A DNA stretch of 64,000 bases. It comes from Nelumbo lutea. Its lineage: Eukaryota > Streptophyta > Magnoliopsida > Proteales > Nelumbonaceae. The stretch is from the NCBI GenBank assembly GCA_022828595.1, contig JAKGHH010000001.1, positions 205,797,813 through 205,861,812 on the forward strand, written 5' to 3'. A program made the position numbers and the translations under genes. The notes under the pieces are model-generated. The model searched no databases and had not been told where the DNA came from. It worked only from the letters and a program-made list of their open reading frames with translations. Position 1 is the first letter of the stretch. Each line of letters starts with the position of its first letter. This document shows positions 1 through 11,563 of this stretch, piece by piece.

Positions 1-1254
1 ATTCCAGTTACTAAAAACACACAACCAGGAATATGGGTGCCCTAAACATAATCAGAAATTCCAATTAAAATCTATATAAAACACTAACGACGTCCCACTC
101 CAATTGGGTAAAACAAAACTAATGAATTTCTAAGATTAAGAAAAAAGAAAAGAGACAAATCCTAGATAAAAGGTCAGAAGATTAATTTATCTTAAAAATA
201 TAAACTTCCATTTCAATGGAAAAATGGCTTTCAAAATATTCAATGGAAAAAATCACTAAATTCATTAATTTGAGAGAAAGAAGCTAAAAAAAGAAAAAAA
301 AAATCTCTCACATGAAATAACCATACAAAATATTGTCAAAATTGGTATGTTTCTCACAATAGAAGGTATACTTGATCCAAAAAACACTGGAGAAGATGCG
401 AATGACCATTAAAACCTAATCTTCTCTAATGAAAACACAAAGAAGATGGAGAGATCGAAAAAAACTGGAAAAAAGAACAATTTGATCAAAGGCAAAATAA
501 GATTGAACAACAAACGCTAATCTTGTTTCATTGAAACCCCACAAAAATGGAAAAGGGACTAAAAAAAAAGAGTAGAGAAGGGGAAAAACAAAGACTGACA
601 GAATAGTAGAAGAGAGAAACTCAACCAGTTAGTGTTGTTCGATCAAAAGCTAAGAGAAACTCAACCGGTTATGGACAGTAGGAGAGAGAGAGGGGGGCGG
701 AGAGATTACCTATTGACTCCGATGTCGTTATTGGATGCCATCCGGTGGTGAAAGGTCTGAAAGACAGAGAGTGCACGCAAGAGGGAGAGAGAGAGCAAGG
801 AGAGAACTCAATGTTCGAGCCAATATTGAAACCCTATTCAGGAAAGTTTCAGAGATTGAGACGAGAGAGAGAGAGAGAGAGCAAAAGAGACAAAGGGAAT
901 AAAGAGAGAAAGAAATGAGATTACCTAACACCGGTGTCGTCATTGGGTGCCGACCGGTTGTCACTGTGGTAAGAGGTCGACTATTATCAGTATCAACAAC
1001 AGAGTAGAAAGACGAGAGAAACGAGACAGAGGACGTGAGTTGCAGAAATAAAAAGAAGATGAAACGCGGGAATGCAAAGTTTTGGCATTTTAGGTTTTAG
1101 ACCGGCTCAAATCTGGTTCAAACAAATAAAACGTCGTGCTAGGTGCCATTGTGCCAAAGACCGCCGCTTAGGTTTTAATTTAGTTTAGCAAGCGGCAGTC
1201 TTTTTTAGAACGCCGGCTCTAAACCGCCGCCTTAACCTGTTTTTCTTGTAATGG
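1..1254. mobile_element. possible CACTA-type transposon end region
   Basis: The right edge, read on the minus strand near 1235-1254, carries TTACAAGAAAAACAGG, close to the CACTACAAGAAAAA terminus common in plant CACTA elements. The preceding 200 bases hold short GC-rich motifs such as ACCGCCG and GCCGG that could be subterminal repeats. A block near 705-760 (gagattacct, then a gtcgttattggatgcc-like stretch) recurs in diverged form near 920-965, separated by GA-rich sequence with a (GA)n run around 865-880. No transposase is visible; the element may extend left of the window. A related terminus occurs at 37530-37690. The call rests on terminal motifs only. Confidence 0.35.
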
Positions 1255-1429
1255 TGAACTTAGATCAATTAATTAATTTATATGTTTTAGTATTCTTTCT
1301 AATATTACTAGTAGCTTGATTTTGATATCTTTTCACTATTTTCTAATTTTTACCTTTATTAAAATATATTTAATTTAATCAACTACACTTGGATCAATTA
1401 ATTAATTATGCTATACATGAATCAAAATA

Positions 1430-1725
1430 GAGAGAGAGAGGGTTATGTGGGACACGATGAATCAATGCGGCCTAGTATCAAGAAAGAGAAGAAAAGGGGT
1501 TGTGTAGGGCTTGATGGGGCCAGATGTAAGAGAAAGAGGGGTTGTGTGGGACCTGATGGGGCTTGGTGTTAGAGAGAGAGGCTATGTGGAACCCAATGGG
1601 CTTGATGTTGGAGAGAGATAGGGTTGTGTGGGATCCAGTGAGGGCCAATGTCATGAGAAAGAGAGAAAGAAAGTGGTTATGTGGGACTCGATGTAATAAT
1701 GAGAGAGAGAGGTTTAAAAATGACA
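1430..1725. repeat. GA-rich degenerate minisatellite
   Basis: About five imperfect copies of a unit of roughly 55-60 bases are seen. Each has a GA-rich part (gagagagag) followed by ggttgtgtgggac and then a gatggggcttgatgt-like stretch. Copies are clearly diverged by substitutions and small indels. The open frame on the minus strand across it is a by-product of the repeat and is not called as a gene. Confidence 0.65.
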
Positions 1726-4700
1726 AATAAAAACTAGCGAGATACAATAACCAACTAGCCCTAATCACCTAAAAGGATCGTTTTTATTGAAGATATTGAA
1801 TCCATGAGCACAGTTCAATTGATTTGTCCTGTCTCATGACAACCACTTGATATAATTAAGTTTTTTATATAGTTATTTTAATTACTTAGATTAAATTGAT
1901 TGATTTTACGGATTTAGAAAAAATAATTTATAATTATAATTATTAACTCTAAAATTAATTAACAAAATCTTTAAAAATTACATTAAATGAGTTTAATTTA
2001 TTTGACATAACCTATATTACTTATAAAACTTCAAAATAGGGGGTCTTGGGCCTCTTGGCTTTACCGGACAACTTTAGCCCTATATCTTGAGGTCTCTAGA
2101 GGGTATATATGTAATTACAATTTGATAAAATGCTTTACATTAATTGAAGCAATTGAATGGCTTCGGTATTTGGGTAAGAAATAGTTAACTAAAGAAAATG
2201 GAGAGGTAGCGTATAACCTATAACTTATTGGTGGCGTTACTTTTGAATGGCAAAGGGGGTTGGTCGTTGCTTCCTTCACCTCAAAGATGAAAAGCGACCC
2301 ATCTGGTTTCCATACGTATTTCTTTCTCCTAAATTTTCACAAGAGATCAGAAGAAAACAAAAACCCATCTTTGCAATTGTGGATCCTTTACTCAATTTTT
2401 TGTTTTTTCTTTTGCATTGCACATTTTAATGAAAATTTCTATTTTTCTCCTCATAGACAATGCTCTTGTCACAATAACATTCCTTTACTCAATGCTCTTC
2501 ACAATCTTCCTTGGGATTCAAGGCTGTTCATCGATACTTAGATTATCGTCTAAGGTATTGTAGTTTTCCATTGATCTATTTTACTCCTTTTTGCTTTATC
2601 TTGACACTATTTTTTGTTGAAGTGATGATGAATTATCATAGTGCACATGTAATTTGAAGTGGGTCTTTCTATTTTCCAGTTTCTTGTTCTTTAGTTTTAA
2701 CTGTTTTTTTGCACGTGAATTTCTTCAATGTTTTTGTCTTCTTTTCAGGTCTTTGATGTTCAAGTGGAATTCGTTTGCATTTTGTGATGGGGGTATTTAA
2801 TTTAAGTTCTAAAATCCTGTGATCAGGCTCAATTGATGTGCATTATATTGGGAGTAGTGATGGATATGTTCCCTTTTGAACTTTTCCGTTTCAAGCAAGA
2901 AATAAACTGGAAATAATATTTGAATTGCAACTCTTTGTTTCTTCTCTTTTCCAGTTCCTTTAGACATAATTTCATGTTTCTTCCTTATGACCTTGTGGCT
3001 TTATATTTTATACACATTCTTATTGATTTCCTAGTCAATTCATATATTTCTTGTTTAAATCATAACGAGTCATTGCCTCTGGTAGTGTTTATTATGTAGC
3101 TTTCTCAAATCAACAGAGAAGATATGAGGATAATTTACCTGAATGTATGATCCTCTTATTTCCATTCTTTTCATTGGGTTTATATGACATTTTGCAACAT
3201 ATTCATTTCTTTGCTACCATATCCCCTAGCCCTTGCACTATGAATGCTTAGTTACAAAATAAAAATATCTATCCAAAACTAACAATTGCATGCAAGGTTC
3301 ACTCTACAATTAATAACATTTATTTGTTTAACCTACCAAACAAGTATATTAAATTGCCTAGGTTATTATTGAACTACACCTAATTACAAATAATTCACAA
3401 TATTGTCTTAGGAGTTTGGAGGGTATATTCTTCAATTGCATGAAAGTAATCTATGGCCCAAGTAATCCTCAAATGTCCAGTTTCAAACTTTCGGTTACTT
3501 AGAGTATGATACAGAATGAGATTTAGGAAGTACAAGGCATAACAAGAGAAATGCTGGAATTACAATTTTCAACCTTTAATATCAATAAATGCTAGAGAGA
3601 TACCTGTTTTTGGGTCTAGGATTTGGAGAACAAGGTACTAGCGATTTGGAGTTCAGAGAGGAAGGTGTTCTTAGACTTCATTAGGACCATTCAAAAACAA
3701 ATCGACTTCATAGCCAAACCATTAAAAAATAAACAAAAATGAGAATGAGGAGTTATCCTGTATTGTTAGTTGATTTCTTGCCGCCGGTTGATTGCACGTC
3801 GTCAGGCGTCCAATGCACAGGGGTTTCGTCGGTGATTTGGTCACTGGGTAAGGCTAGGGCTTAGATGAGAGAGCATGGGAGGGGAGTTCGAATGAAGCTT
3901 CCAAATCTTATTTTGGAAGCTTCATTTTGAATTTTTGTGTGTTAGTGGCCGGTTCAAGCAGTTGAATGGCTGTTAACGGTGAATGCTCGGTTAATTCATT
4001 TTCAAGACCCATGAGCTAACGTGTTTGCCTCTCATTGGTGGGTGCATAGAACGCGGACTCCTCTACTCCATTACAACTCCAAGCTGACACAAACATGTAG
4101 AGGGAGCGAGATAAATTCTCGCAGCTCTTTTCTTCTTCTTTAATGGATCAGATTCCAAACTTGGAAACTTCTCTCATTCTACTCAGAAAAGGCAAACATT
4201 CTCAAGAATGTAAATTCTGATTCAATTTACACATTTTTTCTCTTCCCAATTGATTTTACCTTTCCAATCTTAATGTTTCTTTGTGGTTTAATTATAGCAG
4301 TTTTTAAAAACCGACCGGAATCGCTTTGCCCATTTCAATTAAAAAATAAAAAGGAATCATTTGATCCGAACGGTCTGAACCGATCAACCTGTTCAACGAA
4401 CTGATGACCCGTAACCTGGAGGGAAAAGCAGATCGGCCTTCAGATTGGTTTCTAAAACATTATTTGGAATAGAGCCAATATCGGCTTTAGTGTTCACAGC
4501 ATTTGCAAAGTCCCTTGCCGGCTTACATTGGCAATATCTTCCTAAGTGTGAGTACGGTCTTGTGAGCACTGAAGCCGATTTCAAACAGCAATTCAGCCAG
4601 CCACACAAAACAAGCATACAGACCCAAGAAAACCGAAAGGGATCTCAGTCTTATAATCCAGGCTCGGATCTGTTACGGCCCACTAGTTATTCCCACGTCT

Positions 4701-5109
4701 CTACTCACAGGGCATTGCAGTTGTGCATTAGGAATACTCTGTAAGTTTACAAAAGATAATGAGACATCAACGAGAGATGTAATACAGGATCAGGATGTGC
4801 TGTGGGGCGCCCCCTTGTGGGGTGCAGATGTGAACTCTTTTTTTTTTGTCATTACGGAGAGAGGTTCCCATCACACAGTGATGGCGTCTAGTAATGTGAA
4901 ATCATTTTGTGGGTAGCAGATCCAAACGCAGATAATCCATCTTACGAATTAGAAGACAAGAACGCAAATCTGGAGCTTCTAAAATTGTATTTGGATTCAA
5001 CTTTTTCCTTTCCTTGTTTGTATGAAACACGATCACGTACAAAAAAAATACTGAAAGTCTCCTTGGTCTCATAGGAATCTAGAGTAGATGTTAACAGTCA
5101 ACCCAATCC
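1726..5109. other. intergenic stretch without a confident gene
   Basis: This is AT-rich sequence. Open frames near 2247-2541 (+), 4445-4744 (+) and 4393-4617 (-) are short, overlap each other on opposite strands, and resemble no family I recognise. On the minus strand at about 4690-4545 there is a hydrophobic 47-codon frame after a plausible AG acceptor, which could be a gene scrap. Otherwise I see nothing specific. Confidence 0.4.
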
Positions 5110-5116
5110 TATAAAT
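5110..5116 (+). promoter_or_regulatory. TATA box of aspartic protease AP1
   Basis: TATAAAT lies 101 bases before the ATG at 5217, with a C-rich context downstream (ctttacacctcc) suitable for a plant start region. The inferred transcription start is about 5140, which would give a leader of roughly 75 bases. Confidence 0.5.
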
Positions 5117-5216
5117 TTCTTTACACCTCCAATTAAGGTGTAATATTGTTAACGTTTTTCTCTAAAACCTTCTGATTCTCTGTTAGTTGCCTGCTTTCCT
5201 GCCGTCTCACCAAGCC

Positions 5217-6557
5217 ATGGCGACCTTCTTTTCTGCCCCTGTACGAGTAGTTTCTTTGTTGCTCATCTTTCTTCACGTCGAAGCCAGCAACAATGGTGGC
5301 TTCAATGTCCAACTTATCCACCGTTACTTCCCTGCCTCTCCATTCTACAACCATGCTCAGAGCCCTTCACAACGCCTCAATTATAAGCATTCCATCAACC
5401 ATTCTTCTGCTCCTTTGGTGAACAAAACCATTCGTTCTATGGTAATTCCAAACAAGTTCGAGTATCTGCTGAAACTCTCTATCGGCACTCCTCCGGTGGA
5501 GTTTTTTGCCGTCGCCGACACTGGAAGCGATCTGACATGGATTCAGTGCAAACCTTGCAAGAGTTGTTTCAAACAAATTGCACCCATCTACGACCCCAAT
5601 AAATCTTCATCCTACGGAGATTTATCTTGTCAGTCCGAAGCTTGTCAGGCTGTAGATCCATCCTTCTGCGATGCTGATCGCAGATGCCAATATTCCTATA
5701 TCTATGAAGACGGTTCTTTCAGCAATGGAGTTCTAGCCTTAGAGACCCTTACATTGCAATCCTCTGGCGCCCAGAATATCTCCATACCCAAGTTTGTGTT
5801 TGGTTGTGGGCACAATAACAGTGGGTTCGACGGTCATGACACAGGACTGGTTGGATTAGGACTAGGAACTGGGCCCTATTCATTCATATCCCAGTTAAAT
5901 CCATTGATCAAGGGCAAGTTCTCCTACTGCTTGGTTCCAGTACAGGAAGGAAAATTGAGCAGCTTCATGAAATTCGGTTCGGACGCCATTGTTAAGTACA
6001 GTAATACTGTTTCAACACCATTGATGTCACCGGCGATGTCCTATTACGTTCAGCTAAATGGGATCAGCGTTCAAAATCAAATGCTTAAGGTGGTGACGAA
6101 CGGTGTTGATCCGACTGCCGGAAACATTATTATTGATACGGGCACTACGTACACCTTCATAAATCGCCAAACATACCAACAATTGATTGCAGTGTTAACG
6201 AAGGTGATCGGTCTTCCGGTTGTGCAAGATTCAGGAGAATCAGAACTGTGTTACAAGACTGAAACACTGGACGGCCTTCCTGCAATAACCTTTCACTTCT
6301 TGAATGCGGATTTGGTGCTCCCCCCACTTAATACCTTCGCTAAACGTCCGGGGGGTCCTGTTTGCCTGACAATATTGCCTGATGATGAAGAGCAAATTTT
6401 TGGTTGTCTAGCACAGCAGAACTTCAACATTGCATACGACCTTGAAGAAAAGATGGTATTCTTTGCTCCTTCTACATGCGGTGCTCCTAGGGTTCTATTT
6501 GCATTCTCATTCTATCTCGTGCTTTCTCTTGTATTATTCCTCATGTATACTAATTAG
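5217..6557 (+). CDS. aspartic protease, nepenthesin/CDR1-like (AP1)
   Basis: A single-exon, 446-residue member of the plant nepenthesin-type aspartic endopeptidases (family A1), likely secreted or at the cell surface. I chose the ATG at 5217 because it sits in a strong context (GCCATGGCG) and opens a signal peptide (hydrophobic residues about 9-22); the frame is open upstream without an ATG. The first catalytic triad is DTGS at residue 101 (ADTGSDLTWIQCKPC) and the second is DTGT at 307 (IIDTGTTYTF). The cysteine-rich nepenthesin insertion follows the first triad (about 111-157). Other family marks are LIHR near 33, SIGTPPVEF near 88 and VFGCGHNNSGF near 194. Oddities: the second triad is DTG where relatives, including AP2 at 51168-52484, usually have DSG; Cys397 occupies the usual Asn in IFGN; and residues about 425-443 form a hydrophobic C-terminal tail absent from AP2, suggesting a GPI or membrane anchor. 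All catalytic residues are present and there is no frame damage, so it is probably functional. Confidence 0.93.
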   Translation: MATFFSAPVRVVSLLLIFLHVEASNNGGFNVQLIHRYFPASPFYNHAQSPSQRLNYKHSINHSSAPLVNKTIRSMVIPNKFEYLLKLSIGTPPVEFFAVADTGSDLTWIQCKPCKSCFKQIAPIYDPNKSSSYGDLSCQSEACQAVDPSFCDADRRCQYSYIYEDGSFSNGVLALETLTLQSSGAQNISIPKFVFGCGHNNSGFDGHDTGLVGLGLGTGPYSFISQLNPLIKGKFSYCLVPVQEGKLSSFMKFGSDAIVKYSNTVSTPLMSPAMSYYVQLNGISVQNQMLKVVTNGVDPTAGNIIIDTGTTYTFINRQTYQQLIAVLTKVIGLPVVQDSGESELCYKTETLDGLPAITFHFLNADLVLPPLNTFAKRPGGPVCLTILPDDEEQIFGCLAQQNFNIAYDLEEKMVFFAPSTCGAPRVLFAFSFYLVLSLVLFLMYTN

Positions 6558-7229
6558 GGTTTTGGCCCCTCTAATCTTATTAGAATTTCTTAGGGATGGC
6601 ATTTTTTACCTTACCACTCTAGTGGGTGATCACCCCTATTAAGCAGTTTTTTTTTTTTTTTTTCTTGAAAAACGGATATTGGGGTCATGGCAGGTTTTAG
6701 GATTTTTAGGATTTTACAATGATATGGGAATGAGTAGACTATTGTATCAAGCTAAGCCCAACTCTCCCACGTTGGAAGGCACATGAACTTATGTATTGGT
6801 GTTGAATTTAATAATATTTTGAATTTCATGTGAAGGATAATTGATGGTGTATGCACTTATATACATGTCCTAGTTATGTTTGGAAATTTTGATGTTTGTT
6901 CATATTATTTTATTTGTTTGTTAAGTGTGTATATCAAGAAATAATAGAAAATTAGATATGGATTTTGGACTCAATTGGCCTCATCCTCAAATGCCTAAAG
7001 GATAGGGTTGGAGAGGGTTTTGTGTTTTCATGTATCAAGGATTTTGACTCTAAAAACCCAACCAACTAACATTTTGGATAAAGTACAGGTTGGGAGGGAG
7101 CTGGGTGGGTTTTAAATCTACAAAACCCTCCCCAAAACTGCCCCATTGTCATCAATTTCTGTTTAAGCATCCAAGTGCGTTTTATTATAACTTTTATTTT
7201 TTAATTTTCCCAACATTGTTTCCTATATG
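6558..7229. other. intergenic, downstream of AP1
   Basis: It contains a T-tract (about 6646-6663) and a short inverted pair around ggagagggttttgtg (about 7010-7024) and acaaaaccctccccaa (about 7119-7134), possibly a decayed MITE. There is no coding signal. Confidence 0.4.
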
Positions 7230-7265
7230 ATTTTTTTTTCTTAGTAAAAGGATCCACTAAAAACA

Positions 7266-10200
7266 TCACAGATACATTTGAGTCCCCTTTTTACAATTTT
7301 CCAAAAAGCATGTAGCTAAGTACGTAGGGGAGTAAGTACTATTTACATAAGTGTTTTTAAGCCTAGCTCTCTTTGCAAGTTCATGAGCTCGCTTAACTAT
7401 TTTCCTGTTTACATACATCACTTTCATATTTTCAAAAAGTAAAAGTAATTCAAATATATGATCATAGAATGCTTGCAACTCCCAAGTGATGTTTTTTTCG
7501 GCTCCTTCTAGCTTCAAAAGAACTTTTGTTACATCTGATAGAAAAAAATCTGCTTTGAAACCCATACAAAAAAACTTATGTAAACTTCTTACTATTTCCC
7601 AGAGCTCAGCTGCTGCTGATGATATTTTCATCCACGATTATTCTTCTACAATGAGAAGAGGAGAACTGTGTGAGAACATAAAGAGTCCAGTGGATGCATT
7701 TTGTGTGAAGGTGCTCCATGAACCATCCACTAGGATGATTGGAAGATCTAAGTGAAGAACCTATTGCAAGTCCCAATCTGTATGCAGTTGAATTGAATGT
7801 GATTTTTGAAGCTCAATGTCTTTAATGGTGCAGTAGTTACCCACCCTACGCAGGATCTGTATAGGATCTGGTTTCCCATTATTAAAGTTTTGATCATTTC
7901 TCACATCCCATATACTTCTGAAGATTGCACAGGCTTTTGCAAGATAAGTGTACTTTAAGGCTTTGTTATGTATATGATTATTGTGATGCCACCACCATTC
8001 TATCAGATCCTCTTGACCAAAGTTCAGAAAGGCCTCCGACATGGGTCCAACTTAGGCCTGCATCCAAACAACCCTTGAAAGAGGGCATTCCAAGAAGAGG
8101 TGTTCCTGGGTTTTTGGAGATGCCTTACAGAAAGTACACCAAGTATCTTCTCTTCTTCTGCAGATCCATATTTCTTTTTTTTGTTCAAACAATTTTATGA
8201 ATGTACTTCCACAAAAATCTATCTATAAGAGCATAGACTCATCCAGATTCTAGACCATCTCACTATACTTGTCTGAATTTGAAGTGTGGTTACTAAGAGA
8301 GAATGATTAGCCGAATTCATAGAGAATTCTCCATTCTTCGAGTCTTTCTAGAGAAGACTGTCAGGTTGCTATTGAGTCCTTAGGGGGATGGTAAGGATTG
8401 CTTCCACACTTCTATCATCAAAAGAGTTAAAAAGGAGATAAAAAATCCAGGTTAAATTTTCTGTGATTAACTCACAGACTTTTAGATGTAGTGGTTCTAA
8501 GCTCTCAACTTTTCTTGTTGGGACATTATTCTCTTATTGAGGGACCTAGGGATCTAGGAATGCTGAGATAGATCTCCCATCTCCAAGCTTCCAGAAAAAA
8601 ATGAGATTCCAACTCATCTTTTAATTTGATAATACTCTTCCACCATCCCGAGTATGAGGCTTTAGCTTTCAAGTTGAAGAAACATTTTTCTTTGACATAT
8701 TTTGCTTCTAGTTGCTGGGCCCAAAGACTGTCCCTGAGATTTAGTAGTCTCTAGATTGACTTCAATAGTAGAGCTTTATTTGTTAAAGAGAATCTCCTTA
8801 TCCCTAGCCTTCCTAGGGTTTTGGGGGAGTAGATTGTAATCCACTTTATGTTGTAGTTTGCAACTGTTTTGGATCTTCCTGACCACCAATTTTTTTTTTT
8901 TTTGCGGTCTATCCATTTTCTTGCATAAGCCCATGGGAAAGTAATTTGTTTGCATAGTGTACAAAGGGATACTTTGGGTGACTACTTTGATGAGAGTGGA
9001 TCGGCCAGCTTGGGAAAGGGTTTTTGCTTGCCAGAGTACTATCTTTTGGGTGATTCTTTTGGCAAGATGTTTGTGAGTGTTCCTGTTTCCACCTTCTCCT
9101 TCTATAAACCAAGTCCCAAGATATTTGGAGTTGTAACTTACTATTTTCATCTTTATTACTCTTCTTAGCAACTTTTGGTGAATTTTGTAAATTTTTTTGC
9201 TAAACATAACCCCAGATTTTGCAAAGCTTATGTGCTGTCCCGAGATTTGCTCAACAACTTGAGGGTGGCTTTGATGTAATGAAAAGATTCAGGGTCAACT
9301 TTGCAAAATATGAAGCAACCATTTGCAAATAAAAGATGAGTGATGTGCTTTGAGTTTCTTGCAAGTTTGATTCCTTAGAGTTTTGAGAGACTTTCTTCTC
9401 TACGCAGCAGGGCTGAGAGGGTTTTTATACCAATAATGAAAAGGTAGGGAGAGAGGGGGTCTCCTTGTCTTAAACCTTTTTTGGTGGTAAACAACTCATA
9501 GGAAGACCCGTTGAGCTTTATTGAGAAGGATTTGGTAGAAATGCATTGCCAGGTTAGTTCACACCATGCTGTTGGAAAGCCCATATTTGTCATAGTTTCT
9601 ATAAGGAACCTCCAACCCATTCTATCAAAAGCTTTGGCCATATCAATTTTCAGAGCTGCCCATTTTCCTTTTCCCCTATGAGTTTTCAGCTTGTAAATGA
9701 TTTTTTTGGCAAGAATGATGTTATCTGTAATGCTTCTGCCTTTGATAAAAGCTGCCTGATTTTGTTGGACTAGAGCTGGGAGCATGAGTTTTATTTTATT
9801 GGCTAGGATTTGCTAGGATTTTGTAAAGTACATTGCTTAAGCTGATTGGTCTAATGTGTTTTGCTTTTTCTGCACCTCTCTGTTTTGGTATGAAGGCAAG
9901 ATTGGTATGGTTCACTTGTTTTAGCAGTTTTTTGGAGTGAAAGAATTTTTGGATCATATTTGTAATATCTACCCCTACCAGATTCTAGGAGTGCTGGAAA
10001 AGAAAAGTTGTGTAGCCATCCAGGCCTAGGGCTTTGTGAGGGTTCATTTGGAATAAGGCTTGCTGAAATTCTTTATTTATTTATTTAATTTTTTTTTGGG
10101 GGGGGGGGTTAGAAGATGTTGACTCTCTTCAGCAGAAATTTGGTTGAAATGGAGCCCTTCTAAGAGGGTTGGGTCAAAATTTTCTTCAAGCCCTAAACTA

Positions 10201-11392
10201 TTTAGGAAATGGCTTTTAAGGAGGTTTGCTATGGCATTTGGATAAGTGGCCCAACTGTCTTGGTTTTCTTTTAGACATTCAATTGCATACCATCTCCTTC
10301 CTAATTTTGTTTGATGGTGAAAGAATTTTGTATTTCTATTCCCTTCTGAGAGCCAAAGTTCTCTAGATTTTAGCCTCCATAATTGCTCCTCAACAAGGAG
10401 CCATTTGTTATACTTGGCTTCTAAATATGCTAGCTTGCTGGTTTCTTCTTGATTTGATTGAGCTAGCAAAATTTCTTTCTCCAGTTCTACTAGATTTTTG
10501 CTTATATCACATAGGTGGTCTTATTTCAGGCTTTGAGACGGTTCTTTAGGGATTTAAGCCTAGTTGTAATTGAGTGGGCTCTAGAGCCATCAACTGCTTG
10601 GTTCCAATTTTCTGCTACCATTTTGTCACAGTCCTTATGATGAACCCACATTGGTAAGAAATTGAACTGTTTTTTCCCTTTTGATGGGTCGGGCTTGGTA
10701 TTGAGTAGAATTGGGGAGTGATCAGAGTTTATAGCTGACAAAGTTGATAATTTGGTTTATGGGAACCAAGTTAGCCATTCCACATTGGCAAAGCCTCTAT
10801 CTAGTCTTTCCTTCACCCCTTTTCTTCCTTGTTGTTTATTTGTCCAAGAAAAGTAGGGTCCTGAGTATCCTAGGTCTGAGAGAGCAAAATGGTCAATCAG
10901 GTTTCTGAGGTGCTGAGAGGTTCTAATTTTGTTACTGGGTCCAGCATAGTCCTCTAAATAGACCATGCCATTTAGATCATCTAAGAGTAGCCAAGGAGTC
11001 CTTTTTAGGTATGATTTTGAAGTTCTAAGGTATTCCCAAAAAGCAGCTCTATCCCTATAACCAGGATTACCATAGAGGAGGAGTATGTTCCAAGGGACAA
11101 CTGAAGTACTACCAATCCCAGTTAACTCTATAAACCTCTGTGAGCTGTCAACTACTGTAATATTTAGGTTGTCCTTCCAAGCACATAGTAATCCCCCACT
11201 CAGGCCCACTGATCCTACAGTTTTATAATTATAGTATCCTAGGGATTTCGAGTACTTCATGACCTCTTCATCTGACATCTTTGTCTCAACAAGAAATAGG
11301 ATATCAGGATTTTGAGACTTGCACCATCTCTTAATAGTTCTTTGTAATTCCTTGCGTTTCCCTCCCCTTACATTCCAAGCCAAGATTTTCAT
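7266..11392 (-). pseudogene. LINE ORF2: endonuclease, reverse transcriptase, RNase H, broken
   Basis: The start is the ATG at 11392 (MKILAWNVRGG). The AP endonuclease shows NVRGG, VETKM, LDRGFAN and, after a frame break near 10750, NSDHSP. The linker WLSEGNRNTKFFH is at about 10370-10330. Reverse transcriptase motifs are AAFIKGRSITDNI, KIDMAKAFDRMGW and GLRQGDPLSPYLF in 9785-9375. The catalytic box that should read FADD reads FANG near 9315, so the polymerase centre is lost. The zf-RVT region is at 8042-7761 and the RNase H remnant at 7631-7266 (MKISSAAAELWEIVRSL). There are several frameshifts. Confidence 0.85.
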
Positions 11393-11563
11393 ATTGTTTA
11401 GCACTAAGTTGAAATTATAAGGCAAGTGAAGTAAATCCAGGTAATCCAAAGCAGAGAAGTACAGATTCATTTGGATAAATATAATGTATAACAAAGAATA
11501 AAAATAAATGAATACCTGAATTACAAGAGTTGTTAAGGATGCAACCCCTTGCTGTTGCTCTGT

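Noticed and set aside
728..964. Serine/leucine-rich minus-strand frame
   Set aside because: It arises from the GA-rich strand composition; the codon content mirrors the CT repeat and there is no domain.
1430..1725. Possible CRISPR-like array of spaced repeats
   Set aside because: Repeats are imperfect and contiguous, without regular unique spacers, and the context is a plant nuclear genome.
2247..2541. Two overlapping + strand open frames of 60 and 93 codons
   Set aside because: Low complexity (Phe/Cys-rich), no family resemblance, and competing frames over the same bases; probably chance in T-rich sequence.
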